DNA of 36,266 bases from positions 1 to 36,266 of the forward strand of contig CAJYOI010000056.1 in the NCBI GenBank assembly GCA_913776045.1, read 5' to 3'. The position numbers and the translations under genes were made by a program. The stretch is from an uncultured Sphingomonas sp. Its GTDB lineage: Bacteria > Pseudomonadota > Alphaproteobacteria > Sphingomonadales > Sphingomonadaceae. Shown piece after piece: positions 1 through 9,426 of the stretch; position 1 is the stretch's first letter; every line of letters begins with the position of its first letter. The notes beneath the pieces are model-generated. The model saw only the letters and a list, made by a program, of their open reading frames with translations, had not been told where the DNA came from and made no database searches.

Positions 1-1136
1 ATCTTCCCGAAAACGCCGTCCTGTTCGTCGACGAAAGCCACCAGACCGTGCCGCAGATCGGCGCGATGGCGCGCGGCGACCATCGACGGAAAATCACGCT
101 CGCCGAATATGGCTTCCGCCTGCCCTCGTGCATCGACAACCGCCCGCTACGCTTCAACGAATGGGACGCGATGCGTCCGCAGACGGTCAGTGTCTCGGCG
201 ACGCCCGGCAATTGGGAGATGGAACAGACCGGCGGCGTCTTCGCCGAACAGGTCATCCGCCCCACGGGGCTGATCGACCCGCCGGTCGAAATCCGCCCGG
301 TCGAGGAACAGGTCCAGGACCTGATCCAGGAGTGCAAAAAGACTACCGACATGGGCTACCGTACGCTCGTCACCACGCTGACGAAGCGGATGGCCGAGGA
401 TCTGACCGAGTATATGCACGAGGCGGGGCTTAAGGTCCGCTACATGCATTCCGACGTGGAGACGCTGGAGCGTATCGAGCTGATCCGCGACCTGCGCCTC
501 GGTGTCTACGACGTGCTGATCGGCATCAACCTGCTGCGCGAAGGCCTGGACATTCCCGAATGCGGCTTGGTCGCGATCCTGGATGCCGACAAGGAAGGAT
601 TCCTGCGCTCCGAAACCTCGCTGATCCAGACCATCGGCCGCGCCGCGCGTAACGTCGAGGGCCGGGTGATCCTCTATGCCGATCGCATGACCGGCAGTAT
701 GGAACGCGCGATCAACGAGACGAACCGCCGCCGCGAAAAGCAGTTGGCGTACAATGCCGAACACGGCATCACGCCGGCGACCGTCAAGAAGACCATCGGC
801 GACATCATCGCGCATGTCGGGTCGAAGGATCAGGTCACCGTCGAAATCGACGAGGACCGGCCGCACATGGTCGGCCATAATCTGCGCGCGTATATCGAGG
901 AACTCGAAAAGAAGATGCGCGATGCCGCCGCGAACCTGGAATTCGAGGAAGCCGGGCGCCTCCGCGACGAAATCCGGTCGTTGGAGCAGGAAGAACTTGG
1001 CCTGCCTGTCGCCGAGCACAAGGCGCCGATCATGGGTCGGTCGAACGAAGGCAAGCCGGGCACGCGCAAGACGCGGTACGGGAAACAGAAGGCAATCCGG
1101 ATGGCGGGGGGAAGCTCGCGGCGGGGCGGTAGGTAA
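1..1136 (+). CDS. uvrB: UvrB, excinuclease ABC subunit B (C-terminal 377 residues; 5' end outside window)
   Basis: UvrB is the damage-verifying helicase-like subunit of UvrABC nucleotide excision repair. The reading frame is open from base 3 and begins inside the gene with the Walker B region [13 protein letters not shown], so the true start lies upstream and about half of a usual ~700-residue UvrB is seen. Visible family marks are helicase motif V ([13 protein letters not shown]), motif VI (QTIGRAARN) and a C-terminal UVR motif ([20 protein letters not shown]) that contacts UvrC. The frame ends in a basic Gly/Arg-rich tail with TAA at 1134-1136. No terminator is obvious before the toxin-antitoxin genes that follow. 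Identification is certain from these motifs. An internal GTG at 48 is not a real start, because the conserved domain continues through it. Confidence 0.97.
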   Translation, partial: LPENAVLFVDESHQTVPQIGAMARGDHRRKITLAEYGFRLPSCIDNRPLRFNEWDAMRPQTVSVSATPGNWEMEQTGGVFAEQVIRPTGLIDPPVEIRPVEEQVQDLIQECKKTTDMGYRTLVTTLTKRMAEDLTEYMHEAGLKVRYMHSDVETLERIELIRDLRLGVYDVLIGINLLREGLDIPECGLVAILDADKEGFLRSETSLIQTIGRAARNVEGRVILYADRMTGSMERAINETNRRREKQLAYNAEHGITPATVKKTIGDIIAHVGSKDQVTVEIDEDRPHMVGHNLRAYIEELEKKMRDAAANLEFEEAGRLRDEIRSLEQEELGLPVAEHKAPIMGRSNEGKPGTRKTRYGKQKAIRMAGGSSRRGGR

Positions 1137-1187
1137 GAGGCGAGGGTGCGCTATAGGACGGTTTCGCAATGACGCTACATTTCCGGG

Positions 1188-1472
1188 ATGATTAGAAGCT
1201 TCGTCGATTCCGAAACCGAATGCTTTTGAAGCCGCGCGCGAAGCCGAAAGTTGCCGCCGGACATTCAGCAGGTCGCGCATCGCAAGTTGCGTCAGTTCGA
1301 TGAAGCTGAGCGGCTCGACAATATGCGGGTCCCGCCCGGCAATCGGCTGGAGGAGTTCAAGGGCGACCGCAAAGGGACATATAGTTTACGCATCAACGGT
1401 CAGCGGCGGATCGCTTTCCGCTGGTCAGATGGAGGCGCGGGCGATGTCCGGATCGAGTTTTATCATCGCTGA
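1188..1472 (+). pseudogene. higB: HigB-type toxin, RelE/ParE superfamily, with in-frame TGA after codon 13
   Basis: HigB toxins are small ribosome-dependent mRNA endonucleases paired with a HigA antitoxin. An ATG at 1188 opens a frame reading MIRSFVDSETECF, then TGA at 1227-1229, then SRARSRKLPPDIQQVAHRKL and on to RIEFYHR. Without the TGA the product would be 94 residues, the normal HigB length, and the opening MIRSF is typical of the family. The stop sits where many relatives have Trp, so TGG to TGA is the simplest explanation. A TTG at 1251 could restart translation and give 73 residues, but that product lacks the first helix and no good ribosome binding site precedes it. The toxin is therefore probably dead, or made only by readthrough. 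The antitoxin gene follows 10 bases downstream and is intact. Confidence 0.8.
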
Positions 1473-1482
1473 GGAGGATCGG

Positions 1483-1764
1483 TTGGACAACGTTCATCCG
1501 GGCTATATCCTGCGCGAAGATTTCCTGATCGGCAGCGAAATCCCTCTCGCGGAAGTCGCCGAGGGCGCGCAGATCAACCCGGCCGTTCTGGCGGAGATCG
1601 TCGCTAGTCGGCGTGATATCGATGCGTCGATCGATGCGCGGCTGACCCGCTATTTCGGCATGTCGGATGGCTTTTTTCTGCGGCTGCAGAACGGCTACGA
1701 CATAAAGGAGGTCGCCTATCGCGAGGCGGACAACCTCGCGAAGATCGTCCGCCGTGCCGCCTGA
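1483..1764 (+). CDS. higA: HigA-type antitoxin, XRE-family helix-turn-helix protein
   Basis: HigA neutralises HigB and represses the higBA promoter as a dimer. The 93-residue product begins DNVHPGYILREDFLIG after the start codon, the usual opening of the family, and continues with a helix-turn-helix around residues 18-60 (PLAEVAEGAQINPAVLAEIV). The start is TTG at 1483, chosen because GAGGAGG at 1471-1477 lies six bases upstream; the in-frame ATG at 1444 lies inside the toxin gene and would add residues with no family match. The toxin stop codon overlaps this ribosome binding site, so the two genes are translationally coupled. The gene ends three bases before the convergent PRC-barrel gene. 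Survival of the antitoxin next to a broken toxin is a common decay order. Confidence 0.85.
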   Translation: MDNVHPGYILREDFLIGSEIPLAEVAEGAQINPAVLAEIVASRRDIDASIDARLTRYFGMSDGFFLRLQNGYDIKEVAYREADNLAKIVRRAA

Positions 1765-1767
1765 GCC

Positions 1768-2142
1768 TTATCCCTCGCGCAGGTCTTCGGTCTTTGTCCC
1801 GTAATATCCCGCGACGCGATCTGCGTACGCCTGGTCGAACGTGGGCGCGTTGTTGGCCCAGCTCGGGCCGCCTTCCAGCAGGCGCTTGTCGACCGTGATC
1901 GTGTAGAGATCGTTGGCGATGTCGTAGATCAGGAGTTCGAATGGCACCGCGTAGAAGCTCTTGCCCATGCCGAGGAATCCGCCAAGGCTCAGCACCGCGT
2001 GGGTGGTGCGGCCGGTGCCCTTGTGGATCATCAGCGCGTGGACGGTGCCGACGTTGGTGCCGTCGCGGCTCTGCACTTTCAGCGTGTGAGCGACGTTGGC
2101 CTGGACCAGCAGCAGCGTGGCGGCGTCGATTTCGGTGCTCAT
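1768..2142 (-). CDS. PRC-barrel domain protein
   Basis: This 124-residue protein looks like a stand-alone PRC-barrel, a small beta-barrel fold found in RimM and photosynthetic reaction centre H subunits. Visible features are the strand pattern KVQSRDGTNVGTVHALMIHK followed by THAVLSLGGFLGMGKSFYAV, PFELL and the YTITVDKRLLEGGPSW tail that resembles many proteobacterial PRC proteins. There is no signal peptide, so it is probably cytoplasmic. The start is the ATG at 2142, preceded by a purine-rich stretch; longer frames upstream are arginine/proline-rich noise. It is convergent with higA and divergent from the lipoprotein gene. The biochemical role of such single-domain PRC proteins is unclear. 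Confidence 0.8.
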   Translation of the reverse strand: MSTEIDAATLLLVQANVAHTLKVQSRDGTNVGTVHALMIHKGTGRTTHAVLSLGGFLGMGKSFYAVPFELLIYDIANDLYTITVDKRLLEGGPSWANNAPTFDQAYADRVAGYYGTKTEDLREG

Positions 2143-2281
2143 TTCTTTTTCGTCCTGATTCAGATTGCAAGCTGTCGGGGTTTGGAACCGGCGGGGCGGG
2201 GCTCGGTTCCCCCGCGGCGTGTACCGCCCCGGCGATCGGTGGTTGAGGCGGGGGCGGCACTGGTCCAAGGAAGGTCGGGTG

Positions 2282-2806
2282 ATGCGTAGTCTTATCCTTG
2301 CCGGCGTGGCCGGGCTCGCCCTTCTGTCCGCCTGCGTGCCCAAGGCCGAAGCGCCGGCGCCCGCCCCGGTGCGACCGATCCCGCAGCCGGTGCGCACGGC
2401 CAGTTCGGCGCCCGTCCCGGCGCCGTCGACCGATTGGCGCGACTGGGCGTTGACGCCGGGGACGTGGCGCTATGCCGGCGATCCGCGGGGCAGCCGGGCA
2501 ACGTTCGGGGCCGGCGGTGCGCCGCTGCTGACACTCGTCTGCGACGCCGGAGCGAACGTCATCCGCATGACTCGCACGGGCGTGGCCGCGGGCGCCTTGA
2601 CCGTCCGCACCAGCACGACTGCGCGGACGCTGCAGACCCAGGCGGTCGTCGGGGGCGTGGAGGCCGTGCTGCCGGCGCGCGACCCGCTGCTCGACGCAAT
2701 GGGGTTCAGTCGCGGACGCTTCGTCATAGAGGGCGGGGGCGGTGCGTCGCTGGTCGTTCCCGCCTGGGCCGAAGTGCTGCGCGTCGTCGAGGATTGCCGC
2801 GGCTGA
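2282..2806 (+). CDS. Small lipoprotein, function unknown
   Basis: A 174-residue product with a clear lipoprotein signal: a short basic start, hydrophobic residues 4-15 and the lipobox LLSAC with Cys at about residue 17. A proline/alanine-rich linker follows (about residues 18-45), then a domain starting WRDWALTPGTWRYAGDPRGS that resembles short sphingomonad hypothetical proteins. Two cysteines (LVCDAG and VEDCRG) could form a disulfide in the periplasm. The start ATG at 2282 has a GGAAGG-like site upstream; the longer in-frame extension to 2165 overlaps the divergent promoter region and has no signal peptide. I do not recognise a specific function. It is divergently transcribed from the PRC-barrel gene. 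Confidence 0.75.
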   Translation: MRSLILAGVAGLALLSACVPKAEAPAPAPVRPIPQPVRTASSAPVPAPSTDWRDWALTPGTWRYAGDPRGSRATFGAGGAPLLTLVCDAGANVIRMTRTGVAAGALTVRTSTTARTLQTQAVVGGVEAVLPARDPLLDAMGFSRGRFVIEGGGGASLVVPAWAEVLRVVEDCRG

Positions 2807-2930
2807 GGCATCCCTGCGAGAGCGAAAGATACTGACGCGCTTTCTTCGCATTACAAGTCTTGAAACCTTGGCCGACACGATTCACATTCGGGGTGTGTCG
2901 AGCAACCGGCACGCTCGTGTTCAACAAGCG

Positions 2931-2944
2931 AAAGGAGGTGATCC
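2931..2944 (+). promoter_or_regulatory. Extended perfect Shine-Dalgarno sequence
   Basis: AAAGGAGGTGATCC is the exact complement of the last 14 bases of typical bacterial 16S rRNA (GGATCACCTCCTTT). Ordinary genes in this window match four to six of these bases. One base separates it from the ATG at 2946, which puts GGAGG seven bases from the start, the optimal spacing. It decides the start of the 18-codon ORF. Confidence 0.85.
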
Positions 2945-2945
2945 G

Positions 2946-3002
2946 ATGTCTCATGGTTCAGCAGTGGGGTCGGTTCAGTTCGTTCGGGAGACGCGCGTCT
3001 GA
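2946..3002 (+). CDS. 18-residue small ORF with extreme ribosome binding site
   Basis: The ORF reads MSHGSAVGSVQFVRETRV and stops at TGA 3000-3002. It is supported by the 14-nt perfect Shine-Dalgarno match directly upstream and its ideal spacing. No gene follows on the same strand, so it is not an ordinary leader peptide of a downstream operon. It appears to be the coding part of an independent short transcript ending at the terminator at 3143-3190. A weak promoter-like TTGAAA at 2860 lies upstream with no convincing -10. The peptide has no membrane segment and no signal; it is mildly basic at its end. An overlapping frame from ATG 2953 to 3039 (28 codons) also exists but lacks the spacing. 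I do not recognise the peptide, and translation may matter more than the product. Confidence 0.6.
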   Translation: MSHGSAVGSVQFVRETRV

Positions 3003-3139
3003 CCTGACGCGCGGACTAGGCGGCAACGCCGGTCCGTGAGGGTGCGCGGGGGGTATCCTCCCCCAATCAACGGCACCCGCATCAGGCATCAGACGCCCGC
3101 ATGGTCTCCCGGGCTGGAGCTCTCCGGCCGCTGACCATG
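3003..3139 (+). ncRNA. Candidate structured RNA: three-way junction plus hairpin in the 3' part of the sORF transcript
   Basis: Directly after the sORF stop the sequence can fold into a closed three-way junction. P1 pairs 3003-3010 (CCTGACGC) with 3079-3086 (GCATCAGG), with one mismatch. P2 pairs CGGAC 3012-3016 with GTCCG 3032-3036 and GGCG with CGCC around a GCAA tetraloop at 3023-3026. P3 pairs GGGTGC 3040-3045 with GCACCC 3073-3078, holding an inner G/C hairpin, and abuts the 3' strand of P1. A second hairpin follows: CATGGTC 3100-3106 with GACCATG 3133-3139, with an inner seven-pair stem and GCTC loop. The folding was done by eye. I match it to no named RNA family; tmRNA, RNase P and 6S RNA do not fit. 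Confidence 0.55.
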
Positions 3140-3142
3140 TCG

Positions 3143-3190
3143 GAGGTCGTCGGGGTGGTAGAAGCCACCCCGGCGGCCTCTTTCAGTTTG
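3143..3190 (+). terminator. Strong intrinsic terminator closing the sORF/RNA unit
   Basis: A 16-pair stem (3143-3158 with 3165-3180, two of the pairs G-U) closes a TAGAAG loop and is followed by CTCTTTCAGTTTG, a moderate T-rich tract. It is the most stable hairpin in this gap and lies where the RNA transcript would be expected to end. Confidence 0.7.
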
Positions 3191-3199
3191 TGCGGGCGC

Positions 3200-3224
3200 G
3201 CTCAGCTTGCGGAGCAAGCTGAGC
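3200..3224. repeat. Perfect 10-bp inverted repeat
   Basis: GCTCAGCTTG at 3200-3209 and CAAGCTGAGC at 3215-3224 are exact reverse complements around the loop CGGAG. It lies ten bases after the terminator and before the 82-bp repeat. It may be a back-up terminator or part of a repeat; no U-tract follows. The remainder of 3225-3492, apart from the 82-bp element, shows nothing I can support. Confidence 0.5.
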
Positions 3225-3281
3225 AGACGCCACGGCGGGCGGCGGCGTGGCGTACGGGGCTATCGCTCCACACACGCCTCC

Positions 3282-3363
3282 GTCATCCCGGACTCGATTC
3301 GGGATCTAGTGCCAAGTCCCGTGTCGCCTGCGACTGTGGATCCCGGATCAAGTCCCGGATGAC
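3282..3363. repeat. 82-bp palindromic interspersed repeat, copy 1
   Basis: The element starts GTCATCCCGGAC and ends GTCCCGGATGAC, so its 12-bp ends are near-perfect inverted repeats, with inner GGGATC/GGATCCC arms. A second element of exactly the same length lies at 24517-24598, with similar sequence throughout. Both lie in intergenic space and neither encodes a protein. This is the pattern of REP/MITE-like repeats. Confidence 0.85.
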
Positions 3364-3492
3364 GAAGAGTGGGTTTCAGCGGGGCTTTGCAAAAAGCTGG
3401 TGCGCGAGCTGCACCTTACGCACGAAGCGCTGTGCTTCGATCGGCGAAGCGAGCAGTTCAGGTCCGACTGCAGCCCCCAACCCTCACGCCGC

Positions 3493-3879
3493 CTACGCCA
3501 CGTCCGGCGCCAGCACCCAGGCCAGCGCATCCTCTCGCATCTGGAAGAACCGTACTTCCGGCCGCTCCATCAGCAGCCGCTTCGCCTGGATGCGCGGCAG
3601 CATGCTGCCCGTCACGATGCCGATCCGCCGCGAGCGCACGGCTGGTGCGCGCATCATCGTTTCGAGTGCGTCGGCAACCTCCTTCGACTGGGTGCCGGCT
3701 TGGGTATAATCGCACACAGACACCGGCGCCTTGCCGGTTTTGTCCAGCACCCGTTTCGCCGCCGCGCCGATCGCCTGAGCGAAGGCGGTCACGTCGGCGA
3801 GTGTCCAAAAACCGATGATCGCGGATTCGAACAGCCCCAGGTCCACTTGGACATCGACCCTGAAGCGTGGTGTTTCCAT
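3493..3879 (-). CDS. Conserved-looking 128-residue protein, possibly STAS/SpoIIAA-like
   Basis: The product begins METPRFRVDVQVDLGLFESA and contains ADVTAFAQAIGAAAKRVLDK, PVSVCDYTQAGTQSKEVAD and RSRRIGIVTGSMLPRIQAKR. The alternating strands and helices, with a central hydrophobic strand and an IVTGSML turn, resemble SpoIIAA-like or STAS-type folds that lack enzymatic residues. That is a fold impression, not a match. There is no signal peptide or membrane segment. The start ATG at 3879 is the first sensible one; longer upstream frames run into thyA. It lies downstream of thyA on the same strand with 77 bases between, so it may be read through from thyA. Function unknown. Confidence 0.7.
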   Translation of the reverse strand: METPRFRVDVQVDLGLFESAIIGFWTLADVTAFAQAIGAAAKRVLDKTGKAPVSVCDYTQAGTQSKEVADALETMMRAPAVRSRRIGIVTGSMLPRIQAKRLLMERPEVRFFQMREDALAWVLAPDVA

Positions 3880-3956
3880 AAATGCTACAGTGCGGCGGAA
3901 TGGTTTACAGCCAGTTGCTTGCGTCAGACTTTTGCGGCGAACCGCGCCGTTTCGGA

Positions 3957-4886
3957 TCAGACCGCGACGGGGGCGGCGATGTGGGCGTGGGGTTCGTAGC
4001 CGGTGACCGTGAAGTCGCCGATCGCATAGTCGAAGATCGTGTTTGGTCGCCGCGCGATCGTCAGCCGCGGGTCCCCGCGCGGCGTACGCGCCAGCTGCTG
4101 CTCGACCAGATGCGCGTGATTCAGATAGACGTGCGCATCGCCGCAACTCCACACCAGCTCGCCCGGCTTCAGGTCGCATTGTTGCGCCAGCATGCGGATG
4201 AGCAACGCGGCGGAAAAGGCGTTGAACGCGAAACCCAGTCCCAGATCGCACGACCGCTGCCACAACATCCCCGACAGCTTCCCGCCCGACACATGATACT
4301 GGTATGTCATGTGGCACGGCGGCAGCGCCATCCGGTCGAGTTCGGCGACGTTCCAGCCGGTGAAGATGTGCCGGCGCGAGGCCGGGTTGGTCCGAAGCGA
4401 CGTCACCAGCGCGGCGATCTGGTCGATCCCGCGGGACGCCTTGCGGTACAGGCCGCCCTCGACCGGTTCGTACACCGGCCAGTCGACCCACTGCTTGCCA
4501 TAGACGGGCCCAAGCTCGCCCCAGCGTGCGGCAAACGCGTCGTCGGCCAGGATCCGCGCTTCGAACGTGTCGCGGTCCAGGCCTTCGCCGGTCGCGCGAT
4601 TGTACGCATCGAGCGGCCAGTCGGTCCAGATGTGGACGCCCTGTTCGACCAGCGGGCGGATGTTGGTGCTGCCGGACAGGAACCATAGCATCTCGCGTGT
4701 CGCGGTCTTCCACGCCACCCGCTTGGTGGTCAGCAGCGGCACGCGATCGTCGCTGAGGTCGAAGCGCATCGTCGGGCCGAACAGCGACCGGGTGCCGACG
4801 CCGGTGCGGTCGCGCCGTTCGTCGCCGCGCTCCCACACGGCGCGTAGGAGGTCGAGATATTGCTGCTCGTAATGCGGGGCGGTCAT
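3957..4886 (-). CDS. thyA: Thymidylate synthase ThyA
   Basis: ThyA methylates dUMP to dTMP with methylene-tetrahydrofolate as carbon donor and reductant. The 309-residue protein starts MTAPHYEQQYLDLLRAVWER, followed by the phosphate-binding arginine region DRTGVGTRSLFG, TTKRVAWKTATREMLWFLSG and the active-site segment ALPPCHMTYQYHV with nucleophilic Cys at about residue 191. The dUMP-binding RSCDLGLGFAFN and HVYLNH segments are intact. The length is a little above the common 264-residue form because of an insert around residues 85-140, which many alphaproteobacterial ThyA proteins share. The gene is divergent from the c-di-GMP protein across 127 bases that must hold both promoters. Confidence 0.97.
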   Translation of the reverse strand: MTAPHYEQQYLDLLRAVWERGDERRDRTGVGTRSLFGPTMRFDLSDDRVPLLTTKRVAWKTATREMLWFLSGSTNIRPLVEQGVHIWTDWPLDAYNRATGEGLDRDTFEARILADDAFAARWGELGPVYGKQWVDWPVYEPVEGGLYRKASRGIDQIAALVTSLRTNPASRRHIFTGWNVAELDRMALPPCHMTYQYHVSGGKLSGMLWQRSCDLGLGFAFNAFSAALLIRMLAQQCDLKPGELVWSCGDAHVYLNHAHLVEQQLARTPRGDPRLTIARRPNTIFDYAIGDFTVTGYEPHAHIAAPVAV

Positions 4887-5013
4887 CGCCGCGTTCTACG
4901 GCGCGCGGCGGGGTCGGGCAACGTCGGCACCGCGCACTCGGGAAATACGTAAAACATCGAAAACCAGTCATTTTGGAGGAAATTTTTAAGGTCCCGCCGC
5001 CTAATCCCGTCGC

Positions 5014-7080
5014 GTGCCGAACATGATCCGCTCCCTGCGCAGCCTCGCCAGCGCCCGATCGGCAGCCACAGACGCGGAGCGCGCGGCCGAAGAGGATCTG
5101 TTGCGCGGCCAGCGCGCGCAGCTGATGGTGCGCGAATTCGAGGAACAGGGATCGGGCTGGTTCTGGCAGACCGATCGCGACGGCTCAATCACCTATCTGT
5201 CCGCCAAGGTGGCGCGGCAGGTCGGCCACGTCGATGGCGGCGTGGGCGAGACGCTGACCGCGTTGTTCCAGATCGACAGCGAATCGCCTGATACCGAACG
5301 CACGCTCGGCTTCCACATGTCGTCGCGGACGTCCTTTTGCGAATATTCGGTGCGCGCGGTCGGCGGCGATGCCGATCGCTGGTGGTCGATTTCCGGTCGG
5401 CCGATCATCGATGCGAACGGGAATTTCCAAGGCTTCGTCGGCTGGGGCAGCGACTTGACCGCCAAACGCCGGTCGGAGGCGGAAATTACCCGTCTGGCGC
5501 TGTTCGATGGCCTGACGGGCCTGGCCAATCGCCAGCGGATGCTGCTGTCGCTCGATCAGACCCTGGCGCAGGTCGCCGCCACCTATCGCACGGCGGGTTT
5601 GCTGCTGCTCGATCTGGACCGGTTCAAGGCGGTCAATGATACGCTGGGACACCCGACCGGCGATGCGTTGCTGAAACAGGTGGCACAGCGGTTGACGCGT
5701 GCGGTCGGCGATGCCGGCCTGGTCGGTCGACTGGGCGGTGACGAGTTCAAGGTCATCGTCCCCAGCGATGCCGATCGCGACCGGCTGGCGACGCTGGCCG
5801 AAACGATCATCACCGTACTGTCACAGCCCTATTTCATCGGCGGGTCGTCGATCTCGATCGGATGTTCGATCGGCATCGCGGTTGCCCCGGATGACGGAAC
5901 GGATGCGGAAGCCCTCGTTCGCAACGCCGACTTGGCGCTATATGCGGCGAAGGGCGACGGTCGCGGCGTCCACCGCTTCTTCCGCGAGGAGTTGTTGGAG
6001 GGGGCGCGGAGCGGCAGGCAGCTGGAGGATGATTTGCGCCAGGCGCTGGTCGGCAATCAGCTGCATCTGGTGTACCAGCCGATCGTGACGACGGCCGACG
6101 AACGGATTGTCGGCTATGAAACACTCCTTCGCTGGAACCATCCCGTTCGCGGCGCCATCAGCCCGGCCAAATTCGTTCCCATCGCCGAGGAATGCGGGAT
6201 GATCGAGGCGATCGGCACCTGGGTGCTGCGTCGCGCCTGTGCGGATGCGGCGCAGTGGCCGGCCGACATCCGCGTCGCCGTCAACATCTCGCCGATCCAG
6301 TTCGCCAATCCCGCCCTGCCGGCGATCGTCGCCGCCACGCTGGCCACCACGGGCATCGCGCCCGAACGGCTGGAGCTGGAGATCACCGAAAGCGTCTTCG
6401 TCAACGACGACACGTCGACCGATGCGATGTTCGCCAGCCTGAAGGGGCTGGGCGTTCGCCTGGCGCTCGACGACTTCGGCACCGGCTACTCCTCGCTCGG
6501 CTATCTGCGCAAGGCGCCGTTCGATAAAATCAAGATCGACCGCAGCTTCGTCTGCGGCGTCGCCGACAGCGCCACGCGCAACGCCGCGATCGTCCGCGCG
6601 ATCGTGACGCTGGCGGACACTTTGGGCATGGATACCACCGCGGAGGGCGTGGAAACGCAGGACGAAATCGCGCTGATCCGCGATATTGGCTGCAAGCAAA
6701 TTCAAGGCTGGGTGTACGGAAAAGCCGTGCCCCAGGCCGACGTGCTGGCCCGCGCCGGTCAGGGCGGCGGCAGCGTGACGCGGGTCGGTCACCGGGTCAG
6801 TCGTGCGCCGCGTAACAAAGTGCTGCGCTGGGCTATGCTGGAGGTCGCCGGGCAAGTCGGGGATGTGCGAATCCGCAACCTGTCGAACGGCGGAGCGATG
6901 ATCGATGGCGTCGAGTTTCCAGACGGATCACGCGGCCTGCCGGTACGGCTCGATCTGGGAGACGGACGGATGGTCGGGGCGACGGTGCGTTGGGCGCAAG
7001 GCGATCGCGCCGGCGTGGCGTTCGATCGTGTCGTCATGCTGGACTCGATTGCCCCACGGTCGGCGCGCCCGCGCAATTAA
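5014..7080 (+). CDS. PAS-GGDEF-EAL-PilZ cyclic-di-GMP turnover protein
   Basis: A 688-residue cytoplasmic protein joining a sensor, both c-di-GMP enzyme domains and a c-di-GMP receptor domain. Residues 45-160 look like a PAS domain (SGWFWQTDRDGSITYLS, then SISGRPIIDANGNFQGFVG). GGDEF at 241-245 is intact, but the RxxD inhibitory site is missing. The EAL domain begins GYETLLRW (ETL at about 369) and keeps VAVNIS, ELEITES, DDFGTGYSSL, KIDRSF and AEGVET, so phosphodiesterase activity is expected. The last ~95 residues form a PilZ-like segment with RAPRNK and NLSNGG. GTG at 5014 or ATG at 5023 may be the start; TTGGAGGAAA at 4974 is too far away to decide. Which enzyme activity dominates cannot be read from sequence. 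Divergent from thyA and 48 bases ahead of ligA. Confidence 0.93.
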   Translation: MPNMIRSLRSLASARSAATDAERAAEEDLLRGQRAQLMVREFEEQGSGWFWQTDRDGSITYLSAKVARQVGHVDGGVGETLTALFQIDSESPDTERTLGFHMSSRTSFCEYSVRAVGGDADRWWSISGRPIIDANGNFQGFVGWGSDLTAKRRSEAEITRLALFDGLTGLANRQRMLLSLDQTLAQVAATYRTAGLLLLDLDRFKAVNDTLGHPTGDALLKQVAQRLTRAVGDAGLVGRLGGDEFKVIVPSDADRDRLATLAETIITVLSQPYFIGGSSISIGCSIGIAVAPDDGTDAEALVRNADLALYAAKGDGRGVHRFFREELLEGARSGRQLEDDLRQALVGNQLHLVYQPIVTTADERIVGYETLLRWNHPVRGAISPAKFVPIAEECGMIEAIGTWVLRRACADAAQWPADIRVAVNISPIQFANPALPAIVAATLATTGIAPERLELEITESVFVNDDTSTDAMFASLKGLGVRLALDDFGTGYSSLGYLRKAPFDKIKIDRSFVCGVADSATRNAAIVRAIVTLADTLGMDTTAEGVETQDEIALIRDIGCKQIQGWVYGKAVPQADVLARAGQGGGSVTRVGHRVSRAPRNKVLRWAMLEVAGQVGDVRIRNLSNGGAMIDGVEFPDGSRGLPVRLDLGDGRMVGATVRWAQGDRAGVAFDRVVMLDSIAPRSARPRN

Positions 7081-9264
<2,184 letters not shown>

Positions 9265-9426
9265 TTGCCTCAAAGTGATGCCTTTTTGCAACGCAGCATA
9301 ATCGAAAATCGCCTCGACTCGACGACTCGGGGAACCGTCATGTATTAGTCACAAATCGAAGGCAGGGCGCACCGCGAACGGCGCGGGTGCCGTGTCCGAG
9401 CATCATGCTCAGAGGGGTAATTTTCA

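Noticed and set aside
147-1280. Long open frame on the minus strand opposite uvrB (377 codons)
   Set aside because: The plus strand carries certain UvrB motifs. High-GC codon bias opens antisense frames, and the translation is rich in Arg/Asp/His without domains.
2931-2944. 16S rRNA 3'-end fragment on the minus strand
   Set aside because: Only the 14-15 terminal bases match. The preceding 16S helix 45 sequence is missing, so it is an extended ribosome binding site and not an rRNA remnant.
2946-3190. tmRNA (two-piece alphaproteobacterial form)
   Set aside because: No tag ending in Ala-Ala, no CCA-type acceptor stem and no T-loop; the ORF has its own Shine-Dalgarno sequence, which tmRNA lacks.
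3101-3709. 202-codon open frame on the plus strand over the repeat region
   Set aside because: It runs through the terminator, the palindromic repeat and antisense to a better gene; composition is not protein-like.
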